Shown here in pieces: positions 37,159-46,532 of a stretch of 64,000 bases of DNA. The stretch is taken from assembly GCF_013294015.1 (NCBI RefSeq), contig NZ_JABSNO010000016.1:1-64000 (forward strand). Reading direction: 5' to 3'. The DNA comes from Frigoriflavimonas asaccharolytica. Lineage in GTDB: Bacteria > Bacteroidota > Bacteroidia > Flavobacteriales > Weeksellaceae. The notes below the pieces were generated by a model that was not told the origin of the DNA, did not search any database, and saw only the letters and a list, made by a program, of their open reading frames with translations. Each line of letters opens with the position of its first letter. Position 1 is the stretch's first letter. The translations under genes were made by a program, and so were the position numbers.

Positions 37159-37323
37159 TTATTTTTTGAATTTAGATACTATAAAAATAATTAAACCAAC
37201 AACTAACGCCATTAGTATAAATGCCCACCACATTCCTGCTTCAAATATAGTTCCAATAGCATCACAACTAGTTAATGTCAATAATAGAAAAATGGACAAT
37301 GTAATAAAAGTATATTTTTTCAT
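37159..37323 (-). CDS. small lipoprotein with one membrane helix
   Basis: The 54 residues from the ATG at 37323 contain a lipoprotein signal (LLLTLTSC) and a second hydrophobic segment, WWAFILMALVVGLIIFIVS, ending in a KFKK anchor. The frame extends upstream to 37383, but the signal peptide starts at MKKYTF. Similar short proteins recur in flavobacteria, sometimes wrongly called phosphatidate cytidylyltransferase. Function unknown. It is monocistronic, with no recognised regulatory site. Confidence 0.6.
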   Translation of the reverse strand: MKKYTFITLSIFLLLTLTSCDAIGTIFEAGMWWAFILMALVVGLIIFIVSKFKK

Positions 37324-37487
37324 AATAAATTTTTTAATTAATTTTTGTTGATTTGAGTTAACGAAATTCAAACGCTTTTTCAAATGTAAATTAAAAAATT
37401 ATTTCTGAATAAATATGGTGTAAATTTTATAAGAATTTTGAATAGAATTAAAAAATAGTAGGTTTTTACTCCTAATATTTTTTCCCT

Positions 37488-38717
37488 TTATTTATATTTT
37501 AAGGATTTTACAGGAGAAATTTTACTGATGTAATGGCTTGGTAAAATCATTGCGACCGCGGCAATAATTAGAATTCCTATTGTAATTCCCAAAATCATAA
37601 AAATATTTAAGTCTACGGGAACAACGCTTACATAATATTGCTCTGGATTTAAGGTAATGATACCAAAAATTTTCTGAAGACCCAACAAACCAAGACCAAT
37701 TGCATTGCCAATAAAGATGCCGGGAATCATTATCAATAGCGTGTAATTAATAAAAATTGTTCGTATTTGTCGGTTCGTTGCACCAAGAGTTTTTAAAATT
37801 CCAATAGAATTTGTGCGTTCAATAATCATAAAAAACAGAACCATAATAATATTGATAATCACAACGATGACCATTAATAAAATAATAATTCCAATATTAT
37901 TATCAAAAAGTTGAATCCAATCTACGATTTGCGGATATTTTTCAGTGGCTTTTTCTGCAAAATTTTTGATGCCAGAAAGTTGTTCAATTTTTGGAAAGAC
38001 TTCGTCAATATCATTAATGTTATTAAGGAAAATATCTACGCCGCCAATTTCATTGTCCTTCATGTCCAAAATCTTACGAGCTTGGTTGATGTCTCCAAGT
38101 ACATAATTATCATCAATCATCTTGATGTCGGTTTTATAAATACCTACAACCTCAAATTTTCGGTAAATTGGTTGTTGATTTTCTCTAGAAAATATGGAAA
38201 CGATAGAATCTTTCACTTTCAGATTCAACTCTTTAGCTATCTTTTGAGAGATAGTAACTGTATTATTATAACCTTTTCCCGTCACTTTTGGAGTTGTACC
38301 TTCCAATAAAAATTTTTCAAATCTTTCGTGATCAAAATCTTTGTCAATACCTTTGTATACGATGCCTGCAAAATTATTCTCAGTCCGGAAGATACCAATT
38401 GCAGCTGTATAATTTTGTATTGTACTTACTTCTGGAAGCGCTTTTATTTTTTGTAAATCCAGACCTTTTACATCCAATACTGAAGAATTGTAAGAGGCAT
38501 TGGATCTGGTAGATTTTACAGAAATGTGCCCACTAAAGTCTGCCATTCTCTCTTTGATGGCTTTTTTGGAACCCAAACCAACGGAAAACGTAATTAAGGA
38601 AACAATGATGCCCAAAGCTACAGAAAGCCTACCAATAAAGATAATAACCCGTGAGAGATTATTTTTATTATCTTTGGAACGTGCTATTTTATTAGAAAAA
38701 TATAAAGGAAATTTCAA
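37488..38717 (-). CDS. FtsX/MacB-type ABC transporter permease (LolCE-like)
   Basis: The 409 residues start at a TTG at 38717, immediately opposite the namZ start. The first membrane segment is VIIFIGRLSVALGIIVSLITFSVG. A periplasmic MacB core of about 210 residues follows, then three C-terminal membrane segments (IIILLMVIVVIINIIMVLFF, MIPGIFIGNAIGLGLL, ILGITIGILIIAAVAMIL) with TNSIGILKTLGATN, the FtsX coupling loop. It likely forms part of a lipoprotein-export or efflux complex; the ATPase is not adjacent. The frame continues 58 codons upstream, but that part runs antisense to namZ and is not family-like, and a -7 box sits at 38736-38743. Confidence 0.8.
   Translation of the reverse strand: MKFPLYFSNKIARSKDNKNNLSRVIIFIGRLSVALGIIVSLITFSVGLGSKKAIKERMADFSGHISVKSTRSNASYNSSVLDVKGLDLQKIKALPEVSTIQNYTAAIGIFRTENNFAGIVYKGIDKDFDHERFEKFLLEGTTPKVTGKGYNNTVTISQKIAKELNLKVKDSIVSIFSRENQQPIYRKFEVVGIYKTDIKMIDDNYVLGDINQARKILDMKDNEIGGVDIFLNNINDIDEVFPKIEQLSGIKNFAEKATEKYPQIVDWIQLFDNNIGIIILLMVIVVIINIIMVLFFMIIERTNSIGILKTLGATNRQIRTIFINYTLLIMIPGIFIGNAIGLGLLGLQKIFGIITLNPEQYYVSVVPVDLNIFMILGITIGILIIAAVAMILPSHYISKISPVKSLKYK
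38669..38676 (+). promoter_or_regulatory. -7 box of namZ, inside the opposite permease gene
   Basis: TATCTTTG matches TAnnTTTG, 42 nt before the namZ ATG, within the N-terminal coding part of the permease. Confidence 0.45.
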
Positions 38718-38718
38718 G

Positions 38719-39915
38719 ATGAAGAATTTATCTGTCAAAATTAAATATTTAATGCTGTTCTGCCTAATTTTTTTAGGACTTCCGACCGCTTTTGCCCAAA
38801 ATTTAGATAAAAATTGTTTTAAAACAGGAGCAGATCGTCCAGAATTGTATCTACCGCTCTTAAAAGGAAAGAAAATAGGAATTGTGACCAATCAAACTGG
38901 CTTGTTAAAAGATAAAACACATTTGGTAGATTTTTTGGTGAAAAACAATATTGAAATCACCAGAATTTTTGCTCCAGAGCATGGTTTTCGTGGTGATGCA
39001 GATGCAGGAGAGCATGTAAAAAATGGCGTTGATAAAAAGACGGGAATTTCTATTTTTTCTTTGTACGGTGCTAATAAAAAACCTACAGCGCTGCAAATGA
39101 AAGGTATAGATATTGTGCTTTTTGATATTCAAGATGTTGGTGTGAGATTCTATACCTATATTTCTACATTAAGTTATGTGATGGAAGCTGCAGCAGAAAA
39201 TGGAGTAGAAGTGCTTGTATTAGACCGCCCAAATCCGCACGATGGATATATAGATGGACCAATTTTAGAAAAGAAATATACCACTTTTGTAGGTTTGCAT
39301 CCAGTTCCAATTGTTTATGGATTGACGATTGGAGAATATGGCAATATGGTGAACGGCGAAAAATGGTTAAAAAATGGTATCAAGGCAAAATATTCTGTAA
39401 TACCAATGCAAAATTATCATAAAAACCAACGCTACGAAACTTTGGAAAGACCATCTCCAAATTTACCAAATGATAAAGCTATAAATCTCTATCCTAGTTT
39501 ATGTTTTTTTGAAGGAACAGAAGTTTCTGTAGGACGTGGAACAGATTTACCATTTCAGATTTATGGTTCGCCTTTCACAAAAAATCTACCCTATACGTTC
39601 ATTCCAAAACCTAATTTCGGGGCGAAAGATCCGCCAATGAATGGGCAAATTTGTTTTGGTGAAGATCTGAGCACAAGCAAGGAAAATTTAAAAGAAATAA
39701 ATTTAACCTATTTAATTAATGCATACAAAAACTACAAAAATCCTGCGAAAAGCTTTTTCTTATCAAATCTTTGGATAGATAAATTGGCAGGAACAGATCA
39801 ATTGAGAAAGCAAATTATCGCGGGAAAATCTGCTACAGAAATCAAGGAATCTTGGGAACAAGGTTTGCAACAGTTTGAAAAAATTAGAGAAAAATATGTG
39901 ATGTATGAAGATTAA
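38719..39915 (+). CDS. namZ: exo-beta-N-acetylmuramidase (DUF1343)
   Basis: NamZ (GH171) removes non-reducing-end N-acetylmuramic acid from peptidoglycan fragments. The 398-residue protein has a signal peptide (LMLFCLIFLGLPTAFAQ) and DUF1343 marks: GKKIGIVTNQTGL, FAPEHGFRGDADAGE, LFDIQDVGVRFYTYISTL, VLDRPNPHDG, GLTIGEYGNMVN, and LCFFEGTEVSVGRGT. It acts in the periplasm. The start is the ATG at 38719, since the upstream frame to 38500 lies antisense inside the permease gene. The two start codons are one base apart, so each promoter lies in the other gene. Confidence 0.88.
   Translation: MKNLSVKIKYLMLFCLIFLGLPTAFAQNLDKNCFKTGADRPELYLPLLKGKKIGIVTNQTGLLKDKTHLVDFLVKNNIEITRIFAPEHGFRGDADAGEHVKNGVDKKTGISIFSLYGANKKPTALQMKGIDIVLFDIQDVGVRFYTYISTLSYVMEAAAENGVEVLVLDRPNPHDGYIDGPILEKKYTTFVGLHPVPIVYGLTIGEYGNMVNGEKWLKNGIKAKYSVIPMQNYHKNQRYETLERPSPNLPNDKAINLYPSLCFFEGTEVSVGRGTDLPFQIYGSPFTKNLPYTFIPKPNFGAKDPPMNGQICFGEDLSTSKENLKEINLTYLINAYKNYKNPAKSFFLSNLWIDKLAGTDQLRKQIIAGKSATEIKESWEQGLQQFEKIREKYVMYED
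38736..38743 (-). promoter_or_regulatory. -7 box of the permease gene, inside the namZ signal-peptide region
   Basis: TAATTTTG on the minus strand matches TAnnTTTG, 18 nt before the TTG start at 38717. It supports that start over the longer frame. Confidence 0.5.
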
Positions 39916-39949
39916 ATTGCGCTTGCAGATCGCAAATTATTAAAATCTT

Positions 39950-40159
39950 TTAATCAAATTTCTCTGGTGGAAAATCATCATCTTTATTCTTGTACAGAAA
40001 CCAAACACCAATGGTTAAGCCTACAATTCCTGCGGTGGCATTCATCAAAGCGCTAGATAATTTGTCTTCATTTTCATTACCAATGTAATTCATCAAAAAA
40101 ACTATCACAAAAGTAATAGCTGCGAAAATCCAATATTTTTTACTTTTTATGCTGATCAT
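39950..40159 (-). CDS. small two-helix membrane protein
   Basis: The 69-residue protein has two hydrophobic segments (YWIFAAITFVIVFLMNYIG and MNATAGIVGLTIGVWFLY) and a short acidic tail (NKDDDFPPEKFD). No family is recognised. Its ATG directly abuts the stop codon of the upstream DUF3575-like gene (TAAATG), so it is probably translationally coupled and the last gene of a three-gene unit with the thioredoxin-like gene. Function unknown. Confidence 0.6.
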   Translation of the reverse strand: MISIKSKKYWIFAAITFVIVFLMNYIGNENEDKLSSALMNATAGIVGLTIGVWFLYKNKDDDFPPEKFD

Positions 40160-40729
40160 TTATCTTAATTTATAACTTATCATTATTCCACCTTTATAAG
40201 GCAAAAACTCGCCGCTTTTATTCAGTTTTTCAGCCGCATCATACCTTGTCAAAGTCGTAGGTGTCTCTTCGTATCCGCGGTAAAATGATTGAACTGTGCC
40301 GCCACCCAAAAATATATCTATATTCCAATTTTCTCGCCACTGGAATTGATAACCAACCGTAGCTCCAAATGTTAGGGCGATTCCTTTTTGATATCTACTC
40401 GTATCAAAATAATTATATTTTGTAACATCAAATAGACCTGAACCTGCATTTAAACCGACATACCAATGTTGGAAAGCTTCTTTAAAATAATATCTGCCTT
40501 CTACATTACCAAAATAAATTTGCGCATGATTGCCAGAAATAGATTTCCAAGGTGAAATAAGGAAATCTCCTTGCAGCGTATATTTTGAAGAAAGTTGATA
40601 TTCCAAACCAACATTGATAACTCCAATAGGAGCCAGTAATAAATTACCTTTTACAAAAATAGAATTTTCTTTTTGTGAAAAACAAAACAAACTCGAAAAA
40701 GTGAGTATTAACAGTAATGTTTTTTTCAT
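40160..40729 (-). CDS. DUF3575-like outer-membrane protein
   Basis: The 189-residue protein has a signal peptide (MKKTLLLILTFSSLFCFSQ). Beta-strand repeats of a small barrel follow: KGNLLLAPIGVINVGLEYQL, YTLQGDFLIS, VEGRYYFKEAFQHWYVGLNA, ALTFGATVGYQFQW, IDIFLGGGTVQSF, ending in KGGIMISYKLR. The DUF3575 assignment rests on the APIGVINVGLEY block. Probably an outer-membrane protein of unknown role. It begins 3 nt after the thioredoxin-like gene and abuts the small membrane protein gene. Confidence 0.72.
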   Translation of the reverse strand: MKKTLLLILTFSSLFCFSQKENSIFVKGNLLLAPIGVINVGLEYQLSSKYTLQGDFLISPWKSISGNHAQIYFGNVEGRYYFKEAFQHWYVGLNAGSGLFDVTKYNYFDTSRYQKGIALTFGATVGYQFQWRENWNIDIFLGGGTVQSFYRGYEETPTTLTRYDAAEKLNKSGEFLPYKGGIMISYKLR

Positions 40730-40732
40730 ACA

Positions 40733-41905
40733 TTACTGTATGCTTTGCAGTAGTTTCTCTGCAAGTGAAGAATCTTTTTGGCTAGATTTTGCCAACTGAA
40801 TAGAATGTTTCGCATATATTTTCGCTTCTTGCTTTTTACCAGCTTTTAAATATAAATTTGCTAGAATATACGTGCTTTCAGAGGTTTCAGATTGCATTAA
40901 AATTTTTTCTGTCCACATTGTTGCCATTTTTATAGATTGTGGATCTGTTGCTTTCTCAGAGAAAATCCATGCTGCTTTTAATACTTCTGTTGGTGGAAAA
41001 CCATCAGGATTTTCATATTGTTTCAATGCAGCTTTTTCATACAAAGGAAAATTATCAGAAAGCTCGTAATAATTTAACTTTAATTGATTTAAAGTTTCCA
41101 ACGCCGCTTCTCTTCCAATAATTGGTGTGGCTTGAGCAAGAAATTGATCGTCTTTTATTAATTTAGATTTTTCGTCTATGGCTTCAGACGTTATTTTACT
41201 CATCAAAATTTGATTTCCAAAATCTGTGTAATCTTTTTCTGGGACAATCTTCAAAATCTCTGACTTATCGCTCACAAAATTTTTATAATTAACGTCCTTT
41301 TCATCCTTAATGAAGTATAAAAGAAAACCTACTTCATCTTTGGTATATTCTTTATTTATTTTGTTTTTAAAATACCTTTCCGATGCTCTCTTGGCTAATT
41401 CATAATCAGTATTTGCATACGTTTGAATCATTTTTGCAAGAAATTCTAGGTTTTTTTCACCTTTTTCAAATTTAGCTTTTAAAGTTTCACCAATACCAAT
41501 ATTTGCTTGAGCTTCTTGCCCAATTTGCAAAAAATTACTTTCAGATTGATAGCCCATATTTTTTGTAATCACTTGGCCATCTCCGTCTATAAAAAAATAG
41601 GAAGGGTAAGATCGCACCGCGTATTTTCTGGCAAATTCAAGACCTTCGCCTTTTTCCATATCCAATTTTGCATTGATGAAATTTGCATTATAGAAATCTC
41701 CTACAGATTTAAGTGGAAATATATCTCTATCCATCATTTTACACGGTCCACACCAAGATGCCATTGCATCCACAAAAATTAGTTTTTTTTCTTTTTTAGC
41801 TTTAGCTAATAATTCTGTAAAGCTTGAATTTTCAAATTTTAAACCTTCTTGTGCGAAAAAAGATATTGAAAAGAGAAGTGATAGTGCTAAAAATATATTT
41901 TTCAT
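40733..41905 (-). CDS. secreted thioredoxin-family protein
   Basis: The 390-residue protein has a signal peptide (MKNIFLALSLLFSISFFAQ). A thioredoxin fold follows with the active-site WCGPC (Cys 52 and 55), then the cis-Pro region YPSYFFIDGDG. A helical C-terminal part of about 230 residues has TPR-like pairs (TYANTDYELAKRASERYF, ATMWTEKILM, ANLYLKAGKKQEAKIYAKHS). Periplasmic disulfide exchange is likely, and the C-terminal helices may bind a partner. It is the first gene of a minus-strand group with the barrel and small membrane protein genes. Confidence 0.85.
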   Translation of the reverse strand: MKNIFLALSLLFSISFFAQEGLKFENSSFTELLAKAKKEKKLIFVDAMASWCGPCKMMDRDIFPLKSVGDFYNANFINAKLDMEKGEGLEFARKYAVRSYPSYFFIDGDGQVITKNMGYQSESNFLQIGQEAQANIGIGETLKAKFEKGEKNLEFLAKMIQTYANTDYELAKRASERYFKNKINKEYTKDEVGFLLYFIKDEKDVNYKNFVSDKSEILKIVPEKDYTDFGNQILMSKITSEAIDEKSKLIKDDQFLAQATPIIGREAALETLNQLKLNYYELSDNFPLYEKAALKQYENPDGFPPTEVLKAAWIFSEKATDPQSIKMATMWTEKILMQSETSESTYILANLYLKAGKKQEAKIYAKHSIQLAKSSQKDSSLAEKLLQSIQ

Positions 41906-42010
41906 TAAAAATTTTTAAGATGGGTAAAGTTAATTATATTAAATTAATTTTTCGATTATCGAGCTTCAAAATTGATACCACAATTTTTTATCATTAATAT
42001 AAAAACAAAA

Positions 42011-42032
42011 AACCCGAACTTTCATTCGGGTT
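42011..42032 (-). terminator. terminator after tRNA-Phe
   Basis: An AACCCGAA/TTCGGGTT stem with a 6-nt loop and a T-run on the minus strand, directly 3' of the tRNA. Confidence 0.8.
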
Positions 42033-42035
42033 TTG

Positions 42036-42108
42036 TGGTCTCTCCAGGGTTCGAACCAGGGACACATGGATTTTCAGTCCATTGCTCTACCAACTGAGCT
42101 AAGAAACC
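42036..42108 (-). tRNA. tRNA-Phe (anticodon GAA)
   Basis: The minus strand gives a 73-nt cloverleaf. The GGTTTCT/AGAGACC acceptor stem has one G-T pair, the D arm is AGCTCAGTTGGTAGAGC, the anticodon loop is ACTGAAAAT with GAA, and the T arm is CCTGGTTCGAACCCTGG. The 3' CCA is not encoded. A terminator follows at once. Confidence 0.95.
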
Positions 42109-42198
42109 ATTGGTTACTTGTTTAGAGTGGTGCAAAAGTAGTATCTTTTTCTATACAAACCAAATCTATCACGCATTTTTTTTAAAAAAAAATAGAAC

Positions 42199-44037
42199 TT
42201 ATTGATTATCAGAATTATTATTTTCTTCATTCCTTATTTTTTCACTCATTTCTTCCAAAACGGGTTTGATTGTACTCTCCGGAATATCACTAATTCTAAT
42301 GTACATCAAGCCATCAATGGCATCATTAAAACTAGGGTCTACATTAAAGGCGATCATCTTTGCATTTTGTTTGATGTATTTCTTAATTAGTACAGGCAAT
42401 CGTAAATGCGGTTCCAGATCATCTATCAATTTATCTAGTTTGTTAAGGTCTGCCTCCACTTCATTCAAGAAAATGCCTCGATCTCTTTCTTTTAGTTGTA
42501 CTTTAAATTCATTTTTGGGATGCACATATTGTGCAACTGCAGAATCAAAATAATTTGATCTCATAAATTCTATCATCAATGATTTTGAAAAATCAGAAAA
42601 TTCATTGGATATACTTACTCCGCCCATCAGAAATTTGTGTTCTGGATTTCTAAGGCAAACGTGAACTATACCGCGCCATAGAAGAAATAGTGGTAGTGGT
42701 TTTTGCTGATACTCGTTAGAAATATAAGCTCTACCCATCTCGATTACTTTTCGAAAAAATGGTTGCAGCTCTTGGTCAAATTCAAAAAGTGAACTGGTAT
42801 AGAAGCCTTTAATTCCATGTTCCTTCATCACTTCTACTCCAAGCGCCATTCGGTATGCACCTACAAGTTTTTCTGCTTTATTGTCCCAAAGAAACAGATG
42901 TCTGTAATATTGATCATATTCATCCAAATCAAATGGCAAATTGGTACCTTCTCCTACATGTCGAAAAGTAATCTCTCTTTGCCTGCCAATTTCCCTCATT
43001 ATCGATGGTATTTCGGCATAGTCTGCGAAGAAGATTTCATAATTACCATTAATAAATAAACATTTATCGTTGGTTTTCAAGGTTTCAATTTCTAATAAAA
43101 TATCTTCTTTCGGAGTTTCATCAATAATATTTTGAATGATATTTTCTCCTTTTTGCGAAGGTAATTTTAAACCAAGGTTGGGCAATTTCAGCAAATCTTG
43201 GAGCGATTTTCTTTTTTCATAGTAAGATTTCATCAGATAGACTTTTCTCCTCAAAAATTCTCCCAATTCTGGTATCGTCTCTTGTTCTTCCAGAGATTTT
43301 ACAGAAATATGTTTTCCTATTCTAATTCTAATTGGATCTTCTCGCTCATTCATCATTTCTGCAGGCAACAATAGCGTTTGCAAACCTGCATGAATTTTGG
43401 AAACTCTATAAAAAAAAGCGCTATTTTTCGCATGAAAATACATTGGCACTACTGGAACCTTTGCTTTTTTTATAAGTTTTAAAGCTGTTTTCTCCCATGG
43501 TCTGTCAAGAATTTCGCCATATTCGTTATTTTTATTAGAAACTTCGCCCGCAGGAAATATTCCCAAGCAACCTCCATTTTCTAGGTGTTTCAAGGTTTCT
43601 CGCATTCCGTTTGCGCTACTGTGTAATTCTTTTTTATCTTCAAATGGGTTCACAGAAATCACGAATGGTTCCATTGGTTTTATTTTTGCCAATAGAAAAT
43701 TTCCCATCACTTTGAAATCTGGGCGTATCTCCATCAATATTTTTGTCATCAATACGCCATCTAAAGCTCCAAGTGGATGATTGGCAACTACAATAAAAGG
43801 CCCCGTTTTTGGAATTTTAGCAAGATCTTCGGCAAAGACGATGTATTTTAAGTTTAATTCGTGTAGGAATTTGTCAAAAAATTCTTTGCCTTCTTTATCT
43901 TTAAGCTTCTCATGCAAAGCATTGACTTGATTAATTTTGGTGAATTTCATGACCATCGCTGCAACGGGATTTTTCAGAAATCCAATCTTGCTCAAACCTG
44001 TAGCTTGTATTAAGTCTTGTTTAGAAATAAGGCTCAT
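42199..44037 (-). CDS. olsF: OlsF-like bifunctional acyltransferase (PlsC plus GNAT N-acyltransferase)
   Basis: The 612-residue protein joins two acyltransferases. The N-terminal PlsC-type domain (residues 60-270) has NHPLGALDG (H-x4-D) and FPAGEVS. The C-terminal part (residues 330-560) resembles OlsB-type N-acyltransferases (FRHVGEGTNLPFDLDEYDQYYRHLFLWD, VGAYRMALG, MGRAYI). This is the OlsF layout, which makes amino-acid lipids such as ornithine or glycine lipid in two steps, N-acylation then O-acylation. It lies 21 nt after the aspartate kinase gene on the same strand. Which amino acid it uses cannot be told. Confidence 0.8.
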   Translation of the reverse strand: MSLISKQDLIQATGLSKIGFLKNPVAAMVMKFTKINQVNALHEKLKDKEGKEFFDKFLHELNLKYIVFAEDLAKIPKTGPFIVVANHPLGALDGVLMTKILMEIRPDFKVMGNFLLAKIKPMEPFVISVNPFEDKKELHSSANGMRETLKHLENGGCLGIFPAGEVSNKNNEYGEILDRPWEKTALKLIKKAKVPVVPMYFHAKNSAFFYRVSKIHAGLQTLLLPAEMMNEREDPIRIRIGKHISVKSLEEQETIPELGEFLRRKVYLMKSYYEKRKSLQDLLKLPNLGLKLPSQKGENIIQNIIDETPKEDILLEIETLKTNDKCLFINGNYEIFFADYAEIPSIMREIGRQREITFRHVGEGTNLPFDLDEYDQYYRHLFLWDNKAEKLVGAYRMALGVEVMKEHGIKGFYTSSLFEFDQELQPFFRKVIEMGRAYISNEYQQKPLPLFLLWRGIVHVCLRNPEHKFLMGGVSISNEFSDFSKSLMIEFMRSNYFDSAVAQYVHPKNEFKVQLKERDRGIFLNEVEADLNKLDKLIDDLEPHLRLPVLIKKYIKQNAKMIAFNVDPSFNDAIDGLMYIRISDIPESTIKPVLEEMSEKIRNEENNNSDNQ

Positions 44038-44058
44038 TTAGGATGGTGTTTTTAGTTT

Positions 44059-45297
44059 TTATTTTGCAACAATTTGCAACGTTCCTCTCGAAATCTGCTC
44101 CAAAAGTATATCTTTATTTTTATAAAACTTCTCTATATTCGTAAGATTTGTATTTCTAACCGTAAATAAAGATACATTTTCTATTTTTTCTAGTCTAAAT
44201 TGTTCTTGCAATTCATCAATCAAAAAATTTTTATTTTTAAAAGGGTCATCAAAACACAGAGCTAAAGAAATTGCAGAATTTTGCATTAAAGAAACTTTAA
44301 TCTTTAATTTGCTCAATATATTAAAAATCAAACTAATATGGTTTTCCGCGATAAAGGAAAAATCTTTCGTAGAAATATGTATTAAGTGTTGATTTTCTTT
44401 TAAGATATAGGTTTCTTCCTTTAAATTTATTTCGCTAACACTTACTTTTGTGCCTTTTTCCGAAGGTTTCAAAAATGATTTTACAAAAAAAGGAATATTT
44501 TTCTGTTTTAAAGGTTGCAATGTTTTCGGATGAATAATGGAAGCACCATAATAAGCCATTTCTATCGCTTCCTCGTAGGAAATATTAGAAAGTAGAGTAG
44601 TATCTTCAAATTTTCTTGGGTCGCCCGTCATTACACCCGGTACATCTTTCCAAATCGTCAAAGCTTCTGCATTTAAGCAATAAGCGAAAATTGCAGCAGA
44701 ATAATCAGATCCTTCTCGTCCTAATGTAGTAGTATTTGCATTTAAATCTGAACCGATAAAACCTTGTGTCACAAAGTTTTGAGTTTTATTTAAAGTTGCA
44801 ATACGCTCTTCTGTCTCAATCCAATTTACAATTCCGTCTCGAAAATTGCTATCAGTTTTTATGAAATTTTTGGCATCTAAATATTCATTTTTAAAACCTG
44901 CAACATTTAAATACAAACTTAAAATTTTTGACGAAATTATCTCACCAAAACTTACAATCTGATCGTAAATAAAATTATAGTCTGTTGAATTGTTCTCTCT
45001 AAAAAAATGTTCAATTTTATCGAAAATACCATCTAATTCGCTGAATGCTGAATGATTTTTCTCAAAGAGTTCGGAGCAAATTTGCACATGCTTTTCTTTA
45101 ATTAGTGCAATTTCTACATTGAAATTTTCTTTATTGATGTATTTTTCTATAACTATTTCTAGCTCGTTGGTGGTTTTTCCCATTGCAGAAACGATGAGCA
45201 TACAACCATCAAATCCTTCAGATTTCAATACTGTAGCTACATTTTTCACGCCATTTGCATCTTTTACGGATGCTCCTCCAAATTTAAAAACCTTCAT
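44059..45297 (-). CDS. lysC: aspartate kinase
   Basis: It phosphorylates aspartate, the first step to lysine, threonine and methionine. The 412-residue monofunctional enzyme begins KFGGASV. It has TTLGREGSDYSAA, the DVPGVMTGDPR block (substrate and ATP site), and MAYYGASIIHPKT. ACT domains follow (IHISTKDFSFIAENHISLIFNIL and LMQNSAISLALCFDD), which usually sense an end product. It is upstream of olsF and may share its transcript. A near-consensus promoter box (TAAATTTTG) lies before the ATG. Confidence 0.92.
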   Translation of the reverse strand: MKVFKFGGASVKDANGVKNVATVLKSEGFDGCMLIVSAMGKTTNELEIVIEKYINKENFNVEIALIKEKHVQICSELFEKNHSAFSELDGIFDKIEHFFRENNSTDYNFIYDQIVSFGEIISSKILSLYLNVAGFKNEYLDAKNFIKTDSNFRDGIVNWIETEERIATLNKTQNFVTQGFIGSDLNANTTTLGREGSDYSAAIFAYCLNAEALTIWKDVPGVMTGDPRKFEDTTLLSNISYEEAIEMAYYGASIIHPKTLQPLKQKNIPFFVKSFLKPSEKGTKVSVSEINLKEETYILKENQHLIHISTKDFSFIAENHISLIFNILSKLKIKVSLMQNSAISLALCFDDPFKNKNFLIDELQEQFRLEKIENVSLFTVRNTNLTNIEKFYKNKDILLEQISRGTLQIVAK

Positions 45298-45427
45298 AAT
45301 ATTTGTACAAAATTTAATTTTTCTGCAATTCTAATCTGTCAAATTTATTAATTCAATTTCACATAAAAAAATATGTGGTTTCATCTATTTTAACGAACTT
45401 TGTGAAAACCAAATAAATTTTTGCAAA

Positions 45428-46438
45428 ATGGCAGATCAAACTTTTCAAACGCTGGGAGAATTTTTAATAGAAAAACAAGATGATTTTAAATATTCAAGTG
45501 GAGAACTTTCGCGACTTCTAAGTGCGATTCGTTTAGCCTCAAAAGTTGTAAACAGAGAAGTGAATAAAGCCGGAATTGCAGAAATAATAGGACAAGCCGG
45601 AATGGAAAACATACAAGGCGAACAGCAGCAGAAATTAGATGTGCTTGCAAACGATATTTTTATTGAAGCGCTTTCTCAACGAGAAGTAGTGTGTGGTATT
45701 GCTTCCGAAGAAAATGATGATTATATAGAGATTATTTCTAAAGAGAATGCACATTTAAGTAAATATGTAGTATTGATGGATCCTTTGGATGGTTCTTCAA
45801 ATATTGATGTAAATGTATCTGTGGGAACTATTTTTTCTGTTTATAGACGCGTATCGGAACCGGGAACTCCAGTAGAATTACGAGATTTTCTGCAAAAAGG
45901 AGTAAACCAAGTTGCTGCAGGATATGTGGTGTATGGATCTTCTACAATGATTGTATACAGTACAGGAAATGGAGTAAATGGTTTTACATTAGATCCTTCC
46001 ATCGGTACTTATTATCTTTCTCATCCGAATATGATGTTTTCAAAATCTGGTAAAATCTATTCTATAAATGAAGGGAATTATGCCAAATTTCCAAAAGGTG
46101 TAAAGGAATATTTAAAATATTGCCAAGAAGAAGAAGGTGATAGACCCTATACTTCTAGATATATCGGTAGTTTGGTTTCAGATTTTCATAGAAATATGAT
46201 CAAAGGTGGAATCTATATTTATCCATCTACTTCGCAATCACCAAAAGGAAAATTGAGGCTTTTGTATGAGTGCAATCCGATGGCATATCTTACAGAACAA
46301 GCTGGTGGTAAATGCAGTGATGGTTTCCAAAGAATTATGGAAATTGAGCCAACAGAATTGCACCAACGTGTTCCATTTTTCTGTGGAAGCAGTGATATGG
46401 TAGAAAAAGCGGAGGAATTTATGCGTAATGCGCAGTAA
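45428..46438 (+). CDS. fbp: class 1 fructose-1,6-bisphosphatase
   Basis: It removes the 1-phosphate of fructose-1,6-bisphosphate in gluconeogenesis. The 336-residue protein shows [24 protein letters not shown], the metal-binding [28 protein letters not shown], and [22 protein letters not shown]. Length equals class 1 enzymes. It is a single gene closed by a terminator at 46480. The regulatory N-terminus is typical. Confidence 0.95.
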   Translation: MADQTFQTLGEFLIEKQDDFKYSSGELSRLLSAIRLASKVVNREVNKAGIAEIIGQAGMENIQGEQQQKLDVLANDIFIEALSQREVVCGIASEENDDYIEIISKENAHLSKYVVLMDPLDGSSNIDVNVSVGTIFSVYRRVSEPGTPVELRDFLQKGVNQVAAGYVVYGSSTMIVYSTGNGVNGFTLDPSIGTYYLSHPNMMFSKSGKIYSINEGNYAKFPKGVKEYLKYCQEEEGDRPYTSRYIGSLVSDFHRNMIKGGIYIYPSTSQSPKGKLRLLYECNPMAYLTEQAGGKCSDGFQRIMEIEPTELHQRVPFFCGSSDMVEKAEEFMRNAQ

Positions 46439-46479
46439 TTTTAGAGAATTATTTACAAAAAATTAAAATTTTATTTATT

Positions 46480-46508
46480 TTGCCAAAGCTTAAATCTTTG
46501 GCAATTTT
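46480..46508 (+). terminator. terminator after fbp
   Basis: A TTGCCAAAG/CTTTGGCAA perfect stem with 7-nt loop, followed by five T. Confidence 0.8.
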
Positions 46509-46532
46509 TATTAATATCTACGCGTATAAAAT

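Noticed and set aside
38500-38718. N-terminal extension of namZ
   Set aside because: It lies antisense inside the permease gene, and a clear signal peptide begins at 38719.
38718-38891. N-terminal extension of the permease
   Set aside because: It runs antisense to the namZ signal peptide, is not hydrophobic in the expected way, and a -7 box supports the TTG at 38717.
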